In this document: positions 24,249 through 32,790 of the stretch, one piece after another
How the letters are laid out: the number at the start of each line of letters is the position of its first letter
Position numbering within the stretch: position 1 is the stretch's first letter
NCBI RefSeq assembly: GCF_040361335.1
Contig: NZ_APNM01000018.1
Span: forward strand, 9,659 to 73,658
DNA from: APNM01 sp040361335
GTDB lineage: Bacteria > Pseudomonadota > Gammaproteobacteria > Nevskiales > Salinisphaeraceae
DNA length: 64,000 nucleotides
Direction: 5' to 3'
Position numbers and translations under genes: made by a program
Notes under the pieces: model-generated
Told to the model about the DNA's origin: nothing
Databases searched by the model: none
The model's input: only the letters and a program-made list of their open reading frames with translations

Positions 24249-25105
24249 GGCGTGCTCTCGCGGTTGCGTTCGCGTTCGTGGCGGAAGGCGAAGGCCAGCA
24301 GCGCCAGGGTGGCGAGCAGGCTCATCATCGCCGCCGGTATCCAGGTGATCAGGCCGCCGAGCTGCTGGTCGAGCAGCGGAGAGATCGGCCAGGCGCGGCC
24401 GCAGACCGCGTACACGTCAAACAGTGTCTCGGGGGACAGCGCGATCCAGGCGCCGAGCGCGATCTGCGGCGGCATCAATGCCCACAGGACCAGGATGCGC
24501 AGGCCCACGCCGCGGGTCACGGGTGTCGTTCCCGGTGGGCGCGGATCGAGCATGAACCACCAGAACAGCAGTCCGTCCACGGCCATGCTCAGGTTCATGA
24601 TCCAATACAGGCGGGCGTCGAGCATGGCGTCGAAGTGCACCGACGGTATCAGCCAGAAGCCGATCAGGCCCACGAACAGCAGGCCCGCGATCACGGGCTG
24701 CTGCAGGAACCGATAGCCGATACGCACCGGGGGGCTGGCGGCCAGCCGGCGGCCGGCGGTGCGCAATGGCCGCGGCGTGCCGGCCGCGAGCACCGCCGAG
24801 GGGGCCGACAGGGCGATGAGGAACGGGCCCAGGTGATGCAACGCCAGGTGCTGGATGCGGTGCATGAAGAACATGAACTGGGCGTAGTAGTCGAAGCGCG
24901 TCTGCATCGCCGCGTACATCAGGCCCAGGCCGAGCAGGAAGGCCAGCGCAGATGGGATGTCGCGCGCCCGCCGCCGCCGCGCGATCCCCGCCAGGTAGGC
25001 GGCGAGCGCGAGCGCGAACAACGCGATCAGCGGCCACAGGGGTTCCCAGGGGGCGAGTTGCGACAGCACGGACCTCGGCGGGTTGCGGATGCGAAACGAT
25101 GACAC
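24245..25105 (-). CDS. ctaG: Cytochrome c oxidase assembly factor CtaG (caa3-type family)
   Basis: A 286-residue protein with about seven membrane segments belonging to the Caa3_CtaG family. Conserved features include the histidine-rich MFFMHRIQHLALHHLGP segment and PLLDQQLGGLITWIPAAMM near the C-terminus. Members help to insert copper into haem-copper oxidases. It shares an operon with the Sco-like gene and is divergent from trkH. The short RERN tail is cytosolic. Confidence 0.88.
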   Translation of the reverse strand: MSSFRIRNPPRSVLSQLAPWEPLWPLIALFALALAAYLAGIARRRRARDIPSALAFLLGLGLMYAAMQTRFDYYAQFMFFMHRIQHLALHHLGPFLIALSAPSAVLAAGTPRPLRTAGRRLAASPPVRIGYRFLQQPVIAGLLFVGLIGFWLIPSVHFDAMLDARLYWIMNLSMAVDGLLFWWFMLDPRPPGTTPVTRGVGLRILVLWALMPPQIALGAWIALSPETLFDVYAVCGRAWPISPLLDQQLGGLITWIPAAMMSLLATLALLAFAFRHERERNRESTP

Positions 25106-25255
25106 CCATGGGACAGGCGGGGAGCGTGACAGTTCAAGGGGGCAACCGCTTGCGCGCGCTGTCTGCGGGGCCTATCGTTGCCGCGTCATGCACGGCATTC
25201 CCGAGGTCGGCGCTCGAGATCGCCCGCTCCCGCCAGGAAACGGGCGCCGCCGGCC

Positions 25256-26713
25256 ATGAGCCATCCCTTTGTCATCACGCAGCGGGTGCTCGGCCTGTTG
25301 CTGATGCTGTTCTCCTTCGCGATGCTGGTGCCGGCGGCGGCCGCCATCCTGTTCCGCGACGGCGAGTTGGCCGCGTTCGTCGACGGCTTCGCCGCCACGT
25401 TCCTCGCGGGCCTGCTGCTCTGGCTGCCGGTACGGCACCTGCGCCGTGACCTGAAGCTGCGCGAGGGCTTCCTGGTAGTGGTGTTGTTCTGGGTCGTGCT
25501 GTCGCTGTTCGGGGCCGTGCCGCTGTACCTGGCGGAATCTCCGTCGATGTCGTTCACGGACGCGGTCTTCGAGTCGGCCTCCGGTCTCACCACGACCGGG
25601 GCGACCGTACTCACCGGTCTCGACGCACTGCCGCACGCGGTGCTGGTGTGGCGCCAGCTACTCCAGTGGCTGGGCGGCATGGGCATTATCGTCCTGGCGG
25701 TGGCGGTGCTGCCGATGCTGGGCGTGGGCGGGATGCAGCTCTACCGCGCCGAGACCCCGGGGCCGCTCAAGGACGCCAAGCTCACGCCCCGCATCCGCGA
25801 GACCGCCAAGGCGCTGTGGCTGATCTACGTGGGCCTGACCGCACTCTGCGCGGCGGCCTTCTGGCTCGCCGGCATGGGCGCGTTCGACGCCGTGATGCAT
25901 GCCTTGAGCACCCTCTCCACGGGCGGATTTTCGACCCACGACCTGAGCATGGGGCATTTCGACAGCGCCCTGATCGAAACCATCGCTCTGGTCTTCATGT
26001 TCCTGGGCGCGGTCAATTTCGCCCTGCATTTCGCGGCCTGGCGGCACGCCAGCGCCGCGCCCTATTGGCGGGACGCCGAGTTCCGCGGCTTCGCGCTGCT
26101 CAGTGCGACCATGATCCTGGTATGTGCGGCGTTTCTCCTGGCCACCGGCACCAGGGCGAACGCCGGTGCGGCCTTGCTGGACAGCGCCTTCCAGGTGGTC
26201 TCGATCGGCACCACTACCGGCTACACCACGGCCGACTTCACGGTCTGGCCGGCGTTCCTGCCGATGATGCTGATCCTGGGCAGCATCGTCGCCGGCTGCG
26301 GCGGCTCCACCAGCGGCGGGATCAAGGTGATGCGGTTTCAGTTGCTGTACCGGCAGGGCCTGCGCGAGATCCGGCGCTTGGTCCATCCCAGTGCCGAGGT
26401 GCCGATCAAGCTGGGCGGGCGCGTGATACCGGATTCCGTGGTGCAGGCGATCTGGGGCTTCTTCTCCGCTTATGTCGGGGTCTACATCATGGTGTTCCTG
26501 ATCCTGACGGCGACCGGGCTCGACGAGGTCTCCGCGTTCTCGGCGGTGGCCGCCTGCCTGAACAACCTGGGCCCCGGCCTGGGCGAGGTATCGGCCACCA
26601 TGGTCGGCGTGTCCGCTGTCGGCAAATGGGTCCTGGGTCTGGCGATGATCATGGGCCGGTTGGAGATTTTCACGCTCCTGGCGGTGTTGACGCCGGCGTT
26701 CTGGCGCGGCTGA
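25256..26713 (+). CDS. trkH: Potassium uptake protein TrkH
   Basis: A 485-residue K+ channel-like transporter with four pore repeats. Selectivity-filter-like segments are visible in order: TTTGATVLTG, STGGFSTHD, GTTTGYTTAD and a GPGLGEV turn, along with the gating-loop glycines GCGGSTSGGIK. It needs TrkA for regulation; trkA is not in the window. The ATG at MSHPFVITQRVLG was chosen because membrane homology begins there; upstream in-frame sequence is low-complexity. K+ uptake of this type is prominent in salt-adapted bacteria. Confidence 0.93.
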   Translation: MSHPFVITQRVLGLLLMLFSFAMLVPAAAAILFRDGELAAFVDGFAATFLAGLLLWLPVRHLRRDLKLREGFLVVVLFWVVLSLFGAVPLYLAESPSMSFTDAVFESASGLTTTGATVLTGLDALPHAVLVWRQLLQWLGGMGIIVLAVAVLPMLGVGGMQLYRAETPGPLKDAKLTPRIRETAKALWLIYVGLTALCAAAFWLAGMGAFDAVMHALSTLSTGGFSTHDLSMGHFDSALIETIALVFMFLGAVNFALHFAAWRHASAAPYWRDAEFRGFALLSATMILVCAAFLLATGTRANAGAALLDSAFQVVSIGTTTGYTTADFTVWPAFLPMMLILGSIVAGCGGSTSGGIKVMRFQLLYRQGLREIRRLVHPSAEVPIKLGGRVIPDSVVQAIWGFFSAYVGVYIMVFLILTATGLDEVSAFSAVAACLNNLGPGLGEVSATMVGVSAVGKWVLGLAMIMGRLEIFTLLAVLTPAFWRG

Positions 26714-26741
26714 GGCTGGTCGCCATCGGGGTCTGGACAAA

Positions 26742-26767
26742 CATATAAATAATTGTTCAAATATTCG
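26742..26767. promoter_or_regulatory. SmtB/ArsR-type 12-2-12 operator
   Basis: An AT-rich imperfect palindrome immediately upstream of the smtB-like gene. On the minus strand it contains ATATTTGAACAATTATTTATAT, split here as ATATTTGAAC, AA and TTATTTATAT, closely resembling the TGAACA-N2-TGTTCA-like operators of SmtB/CzrA repressors. AT content is far above the surroundings. It would allow zinc-relieved autorepression of the smtB-CDF operon. Confidence 0.7.
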
Positions 26768-26768
26768 C

Positions 26769-27104
26769 ATGTCTATGCGAACGACCGGTAATGCGCCCTC
26801 TCCGACAGCCGGGTTGGATAGCGACCAAGCCGCCGAGTTGGCGGAGACCTTCCACCTGTTGGGCGACGCCAACCGCCTGCGTTTGGTCCTGGCCTGCCTG
26901 GACGAGCCGGTGAGCGTGCAGGCCTTGGCGGACGGGCTCGGGTTGTCGCCGTCGCTGGCCAGCCACCACCTGCGGCTGCTGCGGGCGGCGCGGCTGATGC
27001 GTGCCGAGCGCCGCGGGCGCCAGGTGTTCTACCGCGCCGCGGACGAGCATGTCCGCCGCATGCTGGCCGACATGATCGAGCACGTGCAGGAGGACGCCTT
27101 GTGA
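26769..27104 (+). CDS. SmtB/CzrA-type zinc-responsive ArsR-family repressor
   Basis: A 111-residue winged-helix repressor. The recognition helix region reads LSPSLASHHLRLL. The C-terminal helix carries D92, H94, H105 and E108 (ADEHVRRML and IEHVQED), with the same spacing as the alpha-5 zinc site of SmtB. No CVC arsenite site is present. It overlaps the CDF exporter gene by four bases and has an SmtB-like operator upstream, giving a complete zinc-sensing export unit. Zn or Co are the likely inducers; family behaviour is established, this case is inferred. Confidence 0.88.
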   Translation: MSMRTTGNAPSPTAGLDSDQAAELAETFHLLGDANRLRLVLACLDEPVSVQALADGLGLSPSLASHHLRLLRAARLMRAERRGRQVFYRAADEHVRRMLADMIEHVQEDAL

Positions 27105-28012
27105 GCGGTCACGATCATCACCACCATGCCAGCGGCGGCCGCGCCCTGTTGCTGTCGCTGGTGCTGACCACGGCCTTCGCCGCGGTCGAGGCCGTCGGCG
27201 GCTGGCTGTCCGGTTCCCTGGCCCTGCTGTCGGATGCCGGGCACATGATCACCGATTCCAGCTCCCTGGCGATCGGCGCCTTCGCGGCCTGGCTGGCGAC
27301 CCGGCCGGTATCGCGCCGGCACTCATTCGGCCTGCAGCGCGCCGAGGTGCTCGGGGCGCTGGTGAACGTGGTGTTCATGTTCGGCGTGGTGGCGCTGGTG
27401 GCGGCCTCGGCGGTTCAGCGTCTGGCCGAGCCGCGGGAGGTCGCCGGTGGTGTGGTCATGGTGATCGGTGGCCTCGGACTCCTGGTCAACCTGATCGTGG
27501 CCTGGATTCTGACCCGGGGTGCCCAGACCATGAATGTGCGGGGGGCGTTGCTGCACGTCATGGGCGACCTGCTGGGCTCGGTGGCCGCGGTCACGTCGGG
27601 CCTGGTGATTCTGCTGACCGGCTGGATGCCCATCGACCCGCTCCTGTCGCTGTTCGTGGCCCTGCTGATCCTGGTCTCGGCCGGCCGGCTGCTGCGCGAG
27701 GTGCTGCACGTGTTGATGGAGGGGGTGCCGCGGGAACTGGACGCGGAGGCGGTCAGCGCCGCCCTCACCGGACACGATGGGGTGCGGGCGGTGCACGACC
27801 TGCACATCTGGGCCCTGTCCTCGCATCATTACGCGCTGTCGGCGCACGTCGACGTGCGCGACCTGGAATCCTGGCGCGAGTTGTTGCCACGGCTGCAGGA
27901 GACCCTGCGCCGGCGCTTCGGCATCACCCACAGCACCCTGCAGCCGGAGGACGACGCGGTGGGCCGGAACTGTGATTCCGTGCCGGGCTGCGGCCTGGAG
28001 GCACGGCCGTGA
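27101..28012 (+). CDS. Cation diffusion facilitator, CzcD/ZitB type
   Basis: A 303-residue CDF exporter with an N-terminal His run (GHDHHHHAS), six membrane helices and a cytosolic C-terminal domain. The transport site has the zinc-type HxxxD in helix 2 (H48, D52 in DAGHMITD) and HVMGD in helix 5. The C-terminal domain shows GVRAVHDLHIWALSSHHYALSAHV and ends with an additional C-rich tail. It starts with GTG, overlapping the repressor gene, and would expel Zn and/or Cd under its control. Confidence 0.92.
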   Translation: MSGHDHHHHASGGRALLLSLVLTTAFAAVEAVGGWLSGSLALLSDAGHMITDSSSLAIGAFAAWLATRPVSRRHSFGLQRAEVLGALVNVVFMFGVVALVAASAVQRLAEPREVAGGVVMVIGGLGLLVNLIVAWILTRGAQTMNVRGALLHVMGDLLGSVAAVTSGLVILLTGWMPIDPLLSLFVALLILVSAGRLLREVLHVLMEGVPRELDAEAVSAALTGHDGVRAVHDLHIWALSSHHYALSAHVDVRDLESWRELLPRLQETLRRRFGITHSTLQPEDDAVGRNCDSVPGCGLEARP

Positions 28013-28227
28013 ACGAGACGACCACCTGTGGCGATACCGGCCCTGCAGCTGCGACGCCGGGCGCACGGCGCACCTGCGGCAGGGGCGCCTGCTGGAGATC
28101 TTCACCATTGCCTGGAACGCGGTGGAGGCGGCGGTGGCGATCGCCGCCGGGGCGCTGTCCGGCAGGGCCTCGCTGATCGGCTTCGGCGTCGACCCAGTGA
28201 TCGAGTCCAGTTCCGGCGCGCTTGGCA
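28009..28227 (+). pseudogene. Remnant of a second CDF/cation transporter
   Basis: A GTG overlapping the preceding stop opens a short frame (MNETTTCGDTG) that shifts to another frame around 28060, where coding similarity continues: LLEIFTIAWNAVEAAVAIA, then GRASLIGFGVDPVIESSSGA, the first two membrane helices of a cation-transporter-type CDF. Similarity stops abruptly near 28227. The gene is therefore both frameshifted and truncated and cannot make a working transporter. Position suggests it was once the third gene of the smtB operon. Confidence 0.7.
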
Positions 28228-28580
28228 CGGGGACCATTGCTGCTAGCGGCCGTGCCGCGTGCCGCGGCGACTTGGCCGTTTGCGCGGGCCCGCCGAATGC
28301 CATGAAACAATCCGGCGCCGCGCCCTGCCGGCGGTGGGGCGCGACGACCGGGCGCCCGCGGTGGGGTGTCCCGGGATCGGGGACTGGGGACGCCGGCCTC
28401 CCGGCCGTCGCACCGCAAAGACTGCGGCAGGCATGGTCTCCTTGCAAGTGTCGCGTCGGGATCGCGGCCCCGCCGACGGCCGTTGCCCACGCCCGACCAT
28501 CGTTGTCTGGCGCACGGGCTGCAATGGCTTTCGCGCTCTCCGGGTCCTCTGACTGAACACGCTTCATCGGGGATTCACGC
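28228..28580. other. Intergenic region after the broken CDF gene
   Basis: About 350 bases with no supported gene. Overlapping open frames are compositional shadows of high GC. I see no further similarity to CDF proteins, no tRNA and no clear terminator. It is probably degraded coding DNA from the truncated transporter. Confidence 0.5.
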
Positions 28581-29180
28581 ATGCACGTACTGCTCGCCGC
28601 CCAGGCCCTGCTCGACCGGACCCGGGCCCTGGACTTCCTCGCGCCCCTGGCGCTGCGCTTCTACCTGGCGCCGGTGTTCTGGCTGGCCGGCACCAACAAG
28701 ATCGACGGCTTCGACAACACCGTGGCCTGGTTCGGCAACCCCGACTGGGGGCTGGGCCTGCCGTTTCCCTGGCTGATGGCTGTCATGGCGACCGCGGCCG
28801 AGGTGGTCGGGGCGATCGGCCTGCTGCTGGGACTGGCCGTGCGCTGGCTGGCGGTCCCACTGATGGCCACGATGATCGTGGCGGCGTTCGCGGTGCACTG
28901 GGAGAACGGCTGGCAGGCAGTCGCCGATCCGACCTTCTGCCTGTTCGGCTGCGAGGCCGCGCAGGCCGCCGCCGAGCGCCTGGATGCGGCGAAGTCGATC
29001 CTGCGCGAGCACGGCAACTACGAGTGGCTGACCGCCGAGGGCAGCTTCGTGGTGCTGAACAACGGCATCGAGTGGGCCGCCACCTACTTCGTGATGCTGT
29101 TGACACTGTTTTTCATCGGCGCGGGCCGCTATGTCAGCCTCGACCACTGGATTGCCCGCGGCCTGGCCAACCGGGCCTGA
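28581..29180 (+). CDS. DoxX-family membrane protein
   Basis: A 199-residue protein with about four to five membrane helices. The DoxX pattern is visible in LRFYLAPVFWLAGTNKI and the GAIGLLLGLAVRWLAVPL helix. DoxX relatives act as subunits of thiosulfate:quinone oxidoreductase or in redox and thiol homeostasis, but most are uncharacterised. An insertion with cysteines (DPTFCLFGCEAAQ) separates helices. It is followed closely by two more small membrane proteins on the same strand, forming a three-gene set. No thiosulfate-oxidation partner gene (doxA) is nearby. Confidence 0.8.
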   Translation: MHVLLAAQALLDRTRALDFLAPLALRFYLAPVFWLAGTNKIDGFDNTVAWFGNPDWGLGLPFPWLMAVMATAAEVVGAIGLLLGLAVRWLAVPLMATMIVAAFAVHWENGWQAVADPTFCLFGCEAAQAAAERLDAAKSILREHGNYEWLTAEGSFVVLNNGIEWAATYFVMLLTLFFIGAGRYVSLDHWIARGLANRA

Positions 29181-29199
29181 TCCGCGACGGGAGCACCGT

Positions 29200-29601
29200 A
29201 TGAACGACGAGACCCGCCTGCAGGCGAGCCTGCTCGCTCTCCGCCTCACCGTGTTCCTGGTGATGGCGATGTGGACCGTGGACAAGTTCGTGAACCCCGG
29301 CCACGCGGCGGGGGTGTTCGAGAACTTCTATTTCATCCCGGGACTGGGCGCGGGCGCGTTCCTGTTGATTGGCCTGGCCGAGGCGGCGCTGTTGCTCGCC
29401 TTCGTGGCCGGGGTGCTCAAGCGTTTCACGTACGGTGCCGTGTTGCTGCTGCACGCGGCGTCGACCCTGTCCTCGTTCCCGCGGTACATCGCGCCGTTCG
29501 AGGGGCCGAACCTGCTGTTCTTCGCTGCTTGGCCGATGCTCGCCGCCTGCCTGGCGCTGTATCTGCTGCGTGATCGCGATCGCCTGCTGGCGGTGGCCTG
29601 A
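29200..29601 (+). CDS. DoxX-like small membrane protein
   Basis: A 133-residue protein with four predicted helices. It begins MNDETRLQASLLALRLTVF and includes the DoxX-like MAMWTVDKFVNPGHAAGVF and an FIPGLGAGAFLLIGLAEAALL helix. I placed the start at the ATG after GGGAG (spacing about six); longer readings have no support. Twenty bases separate it from the DoxX gene. Function unknown; it may pair with the flanking membrane proteins. Confidence 0.7.
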   Translation: MNDETRLQASLLALRLTVFLVMAMWTVDKFVNPGHAAGVFENFYFIPGLGAGAFLLIGLAEAALLLAFVAGVLKRFTYGAVLLLHAASTLSSFPRYIAPFEGPNLLFFAAWPMLAACLALYLLRDRDRLLAVA

Positions 29602-29605
29602 CGTG

Positions 29606-30004
29606 ATGGCGGCATGGTTCGCCGACAGCCTGATGGCCCGACTCATGGCGGCGCCCTGGTGGCTCCAGGCCTGGGTCGGCTGGATGATGGTGGCCAACAC
29701 CGCGAGCGTGGTTTTTCTACGCCACCGCGAGGCGCGCTGGGTGCTGACCGTGTGGATCGGCAATGTGATCACCATGATGGCGCTGTACGAGGCGGTCGGC
29801 TATGTCCGCCTGCTGGGTCTGTCGCACGTGCTCTGGTGGACGCCGCTGTTGGCGTACCTGTTCGCGGTGCGCGGGCGTTTCGCGCAGGCCGGCGCCTTCG
29901 GCGCCTGGGCCCGGGCGCTTACGGTTACCATCGCGGTCTCGCTGGTGATCGACTACATCGATGTCATCCGCTATTTCATGGGCGACGGTGCGCTCGGGGG
30001 TTGA
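29606..30004 (+). CDS. Small integral membrane protein, unknown function
   Basis: A 132-residue protein with about four predicted membrane helices, including QAWVGWMMVANTASVVFL, ARWVLTVWIGNVITMMALYE and a terminal ALTVTIAVSLVIDYIDVIRYF. I do not recognise a named family. It lies four bases after the DoxX-like gene and ahead of a glutathione transferase gene, probably in one transcript. A GTG three bases upstream is an alternative start. Confidence 0.6.
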   Translation: MAAWFADSLMARLMAAPWWLQAWVGWMMVANTASVVFLRHREARWVLTVWIGNVITMMALYEAVGYVRLLGLSHVLWWTPLLAYLFAVRGRFAQAGAFGAWARALTVTIAVSLVIDYIDVIRYFMGDGALGG

Positions 30005-30038
30005 ACCGCGTACCGCTCGCGAAACCGGGAGTCCCGAC

Positions 30039-30725
30039 ATGATCGATCTCTACACCTCCGCCACTCCCAATGGTTGGAAGGTCTCCATCGCTTTGGAGGA
30101 GCTCGGCCTCGATTACGAGACGCATCCGATTCTGCTTTCCAAGGGCGAGCAGAAGCAGGACTGGTATCTCGCGCTCAATCCCAACGGCCGCATTCCGACC
30201 ATCGTCGACCGCGACGAGGGCGGCTACGTGGTGTTCGAGTCCGGCGCGATCCTGCAGTATCTCGCCGAGAAGACCGGCAGGCTGATGCCGGCCGACCGCC
30301 GGGGCCGCTTCGATGTGATCCAGTGGCTCATGTTCCAGATGGGCGGCGTCGGCCCGATGCAGGGGCAGGCAAACGTGTTCTACCGTTACGCGCCGGAGAA
30401 AATCCCGTATGCCATCGAACGCTATCAGAGCGAGACCCGGCGCCTGTACCAGGTGCTGGATCGCCGTCTGGCGGACCGCGAGTACCTGGCCGGCGATTAC
30501 TCGATCGCCGACATCGCCAACTGGAGCTGGGTGTCGATTCACTTCTGGGCCGGTGTCGACATCGACGGCATGCCGCACCTGCGGCGCTGGCTCGATACCG
30601 TCGGCGAACGGTCGGCGGTCCGGCGCGGCGTCCGCGTGCCGGAGCCGGTTGAGTTCAACCTGGAAAAGACCGACGAGTCGGCCCGCGAGGGCGCCTCGAT
30701 GCTGGTGACTCAGGATAGCCGATGA
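30039..30725 (+). CDS. Glutathione S-transferase, YfcG/YghU (Nu) type
   Basis: A 228-residue two-domain protein. The thioredoxin-like N-terminal half begins MIDLYTSATPNGWKVSIALE and includes NPNGRIPTIVD and the glutathione-binding FESGAILQYLAEKTG; the helical half contains WLMFQMGGVGPMQGQ and IPYAIERYQSETRRLY. These match Nu-class transferases, which have disulfide-bond reductase activity and bind two glutathiones. It is cytosolic. The C-terminus overlaps the next gene by four bases, so GST and NrtS are coupled. Confidence 0.92.
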   Translation: MIDLYTSATPNGWKVSIALEELGLDYETHPILLSKGEQKQDWYLALNPNGRIPTIVDRDEGGYVVFESGAILQYLAEKTGRLMPADRRGRFDVIQWLMFQMGGVGPMQGQANVFYRYAPEKIPYAIERYQSETRRLYQVLDRRLADREYLAGDYSIADIANWSWVSIHFWAGVDIDGMPHLRRWLDTVGERSAVRRGVRVPEPVEFNLEKTDESAREGASMLVTQDSR

Positions 30726-30979
30726 GTCCGGTTGCCGCATCGGCGCGCGATTGGCTGCGCCTGGCTGTTTCCCCGGTCGTGGTGCGGCGCGCGCTGGTGT
30801 ACGGTGTCGTGGTCGGACCGGTGCTGATCGCCATCAATCATGCCGACGCGATCGCGCATGGCGATGTCGACGGCGTTCGGCTAGGCAAGATGGCACTCAC
30901 CATGCTGGTTCCGTACCTGGTGTCCACCCTGTCCAGCGTCGGCGCCCTGCGCGCCCGGACCAGGGACGGCCGCGGGTAA
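30722..30979 (+). CDS. nrtS: Small nitrate/nitrite transporter NrtS
   Basis: An 85-residue protein with two predicted membrane helices. ALVYGVVVGPVLIAINHAD in the first and MALTMLVPYLVSTLSSVGA in the second match the short NrtS family, annotated as nitrate/nitrite transport proteins. The NH-AD segment between helices and the VPYLVST motif are family landmarks. It overlaps the GST gene by ATGA. With FNR-type boxes elsewhere in the window it hints at nitrate use, but no nitrate reductase gene is present. Confidence 0.8.
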   Translation: MSPVAASARDWLRLAVSPVVVRRALVYGVVVGPVLIAINHADAIAHGDVDGVRLGKMALTMLVPYLVSTLSSVGALRARTRDGRG

Positions 30980-30988
30980 AGGCACCTC

Positions 30989-31672
30989 ATGCCCTCGCGA
31001 CCCGAGGCCGTGGCGTTCGACGTCATTGAGACCCTGTTTCCCCTGGAGCCGTTGCGTCAGCGGCTGGTAGCCGCGGGTCTGCCGGCCTACATACTCGAAA
31101 CATGGTTCGCGCAAATCCTGCGGGACGGTTTCGCGCTGGACACGGCCGGCGTTTTCCGGCCGTTCCGGGAGGTCGCCGCGGACACTTTGAGCCGTTTTCT
31201 GGCGGAATATGGCCTGGCCGCCGGCAACGACGAAGTCGAGACCGTCCTCGCCGGCTTCAGTCGACTCGATGCGCATGCCGATGTGGCCCCGGCCCTGGCG
31301 ATGCTGCGCGCCAACGGGGTGTACGCCATGGCGGTTACCAATGGCAGTGCCGCCGTCACGCACACGTTGCTCGGACGCGCCGGCTTGGAGGACATGCTGG
31401 AACGGGTGGTCTCCATCGACGAGGTCGGCCATTGGAAGCCGTGCCGCGAAGTCTACGCTCGGTGCGTCGACCTCGCTGGCATTCGTCCGCGGCAGTTGGC
31501 GCTCGTCGCCGCGCACGGCTGGGATGTCCAGGGGGCTGGGCGGGCCGGTCTGATGACGGGCTACGTGCGTCGCGACGGGTTGGCGGTCCCGGCGACGATC
31601 GAGCGTCCCGATGCGGTCGGCGCCGATCTGATCGACGTGCTGGACCAGCTTTTCGGCCTCACGGCGCGGTAG
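30989..31672 (+). CDS. Haloacid dehalogenase type II (HAD superfamily)
   Basis: A 227-residue HAD hydrolase. The catalytic aspartate lies in FDVIETLF (an unusual E where most have G). Motif II is AVTNGSAAV, motif III is the lysine of HWKPCREVY, and motif IV is AAHGWDVQGAGRAG, the form typical of L-2-haloacid dehalogenases. The natural substrate may be another short carboxylic acid. It lies nine bases after nrtS. A minus-strand terminator of a converging gene lies beyond its end. Confidence 0.82.
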   Translation: MPSRPEAVAFDVIETLFPLEPLRQRLVAAGLPAYILETWFAQILRDGFALDTAGVFRPFREVAADTLSRFLAEYGLAAGNDEVETVLAGFSRLDAHADVAPALAMLRANGVYAMAVTNGSAAVTHTLLGRAGLEDMLERVVSIDEVGHWKPCREVYARCVDLAGIRPRQLALVAAHGWDVQGAGRAGLMTGYVRRDGLAVPATIERPDAVGADLIDVLDQLFGLTAR

Positions 31673-31721
31673 GCGCGCATCGCTGAAGCCGTAGGCCCGG
31701 GCTCGCCGCCGACCGCCCCGC

Positions 31722-31754
31722 AAAAAGATCGCCGCGGCGGGAATCCGTCGGCGA
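31722..31754 (-). terminator. Rho-independent terminator
   Basis: On the minus strand, a stem TCGCCG/CGGCGA with about 14 bases of loop is followed by TCTTTTTG. It lies downstream of the convergent YiiX-like gene. The stem end and T-run (GGCGATCTTTTTGCG) match the terminator at 41244-41275. Confidence 0.7.
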
Positions 31755-31894
31755 AAGGTGACGGGACTCGCCACGAGGGGTCCCGCTCAAGGGCCGGAGC
31801 GATGCGGGTAACCGGCACGAGGGGATTGCGGGTGTAGGGGCAACGGCGTGCCGGCCCCGCATCATCCCAGTAGACCCGTGCAACGCTGCTTTGC

Positions 31895-32725
31895 TTACAG
31901 GCCGGATGAACGGGGCGGGCCGGGTGCCGCACCGGCGGCGACGGGCTCGTCACCGGGGTCGGGGCCGGCAAGGTCCCAGCTCAGGCTGTAGGGGTCGAAA
32001 TCGTCCTCCAGGGTGGGCTTCACGATCCGGAAATAAGGCGATATGTCGAAGTCGCGTGGCGCGAACAAACTGTAGTGCCGGATGTGCAGCAGTTCGTCGT
32101 AGCAGTCCCGGCACTGCGGGTCGGCCGAAGCCTCCCGGCTGATTTCGGGCAGGATCGGATAACGTACCGACTGGAAGGCCTGGGCGATCAGCGACGAGCA
32201 TATCGCCTTGGTGGGATCGCCGCTGCCCAGCGCCAGCAGCCGCCGCCGCCAGCGGATGGGCACCGGCGGGGTCTGGATGAGATAGCGTGCCAGATCGACG
32301 ACGTTTTTCAGGTCGTACTGGTGGCCCAGCCGTGTCTCGGCATAGTCGATGACATGGTCGATGTCGGCCTCGGTCAGCCCCACCGGGCGGCAGATCCGGG
32401 TATGCCCATGGGCATATTCGGCCAGGGGCAGGGTTCTCACCCCCACATTGACGTCCGCCTCGATCAGGCGGCAGGACTGAAGGGGGGCTTGGTTCTGGTC
32501 GTCGGCTTCCGCCACCACCAGCGCGGCGTGCGACCAGTTCGACTGGGTGATGTACTTGATCGCCATGCTGAAGCGGCTGGTGCCCTCGATCAGCAGCACG
32601 TCGCCCTTGCGCAACGTACGGGCCAGCAATTCGGGGGCGCAGGTCGGCGCGAACGCGAATCCCGGGCGCGGCTTTGACAGAAAGCGCGCCAGTCGTCCGC
32701 CGAGCCGTCTCAGAAGCCACCACAT
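31895..32725 (-). CDS. YiiX-type permuted NlpC/P60 cysteine hydrolase
   Basis: A 276-residue protein with an N-terminal basic segment and a permuted papain-like (YiiX/YebB) domain. The first active-site part is GDVLLIEGTSRFSMAIKYIT followed by SNWSHAALVV (H66); the catalytic cysteine is C176 in AICSSLIAQAF. The permuted order, His before Cys, is characteristic. Such enzymes are predicted to act on amide bonds in peptidoglycan, lipid or peptide substrates. A tryptophan/arginine-rich start could anchor it to a membrane. Genes on either side are unrelated. Confidence 0.82.
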   Translation of the reverse strand: MWWLLRRLGGRLARFLSKPRPGFAFAPTCAPELLARTLRKGDVLLIEGTSRFSMAIKYITQSNWSHAALVVAEADDQNQAPLQSCRLIEADVNVGVRTLPLAEYAHGHTRICRPVGLTEADIDHVIDYAETRLGHQYDLKNVVDLARYLIQTPPVPIRWRRRLLALGSGDPTKAICSSLIAQAFQSVRYPILPEISREASADPQCRDCYDELLHIRHYSLFAPRDFDISPYFRIVKPTLEDDFDPYSLSWDLAGPDPGDEPVAAGAAPGPPRSSGL

Positions 32726-32790
32726 GGCGATTCCCCGATGCCTGGTATCCTTTCCCTACTGTACCTCTCCGTGGCGTTCCGGCTCAGCCT

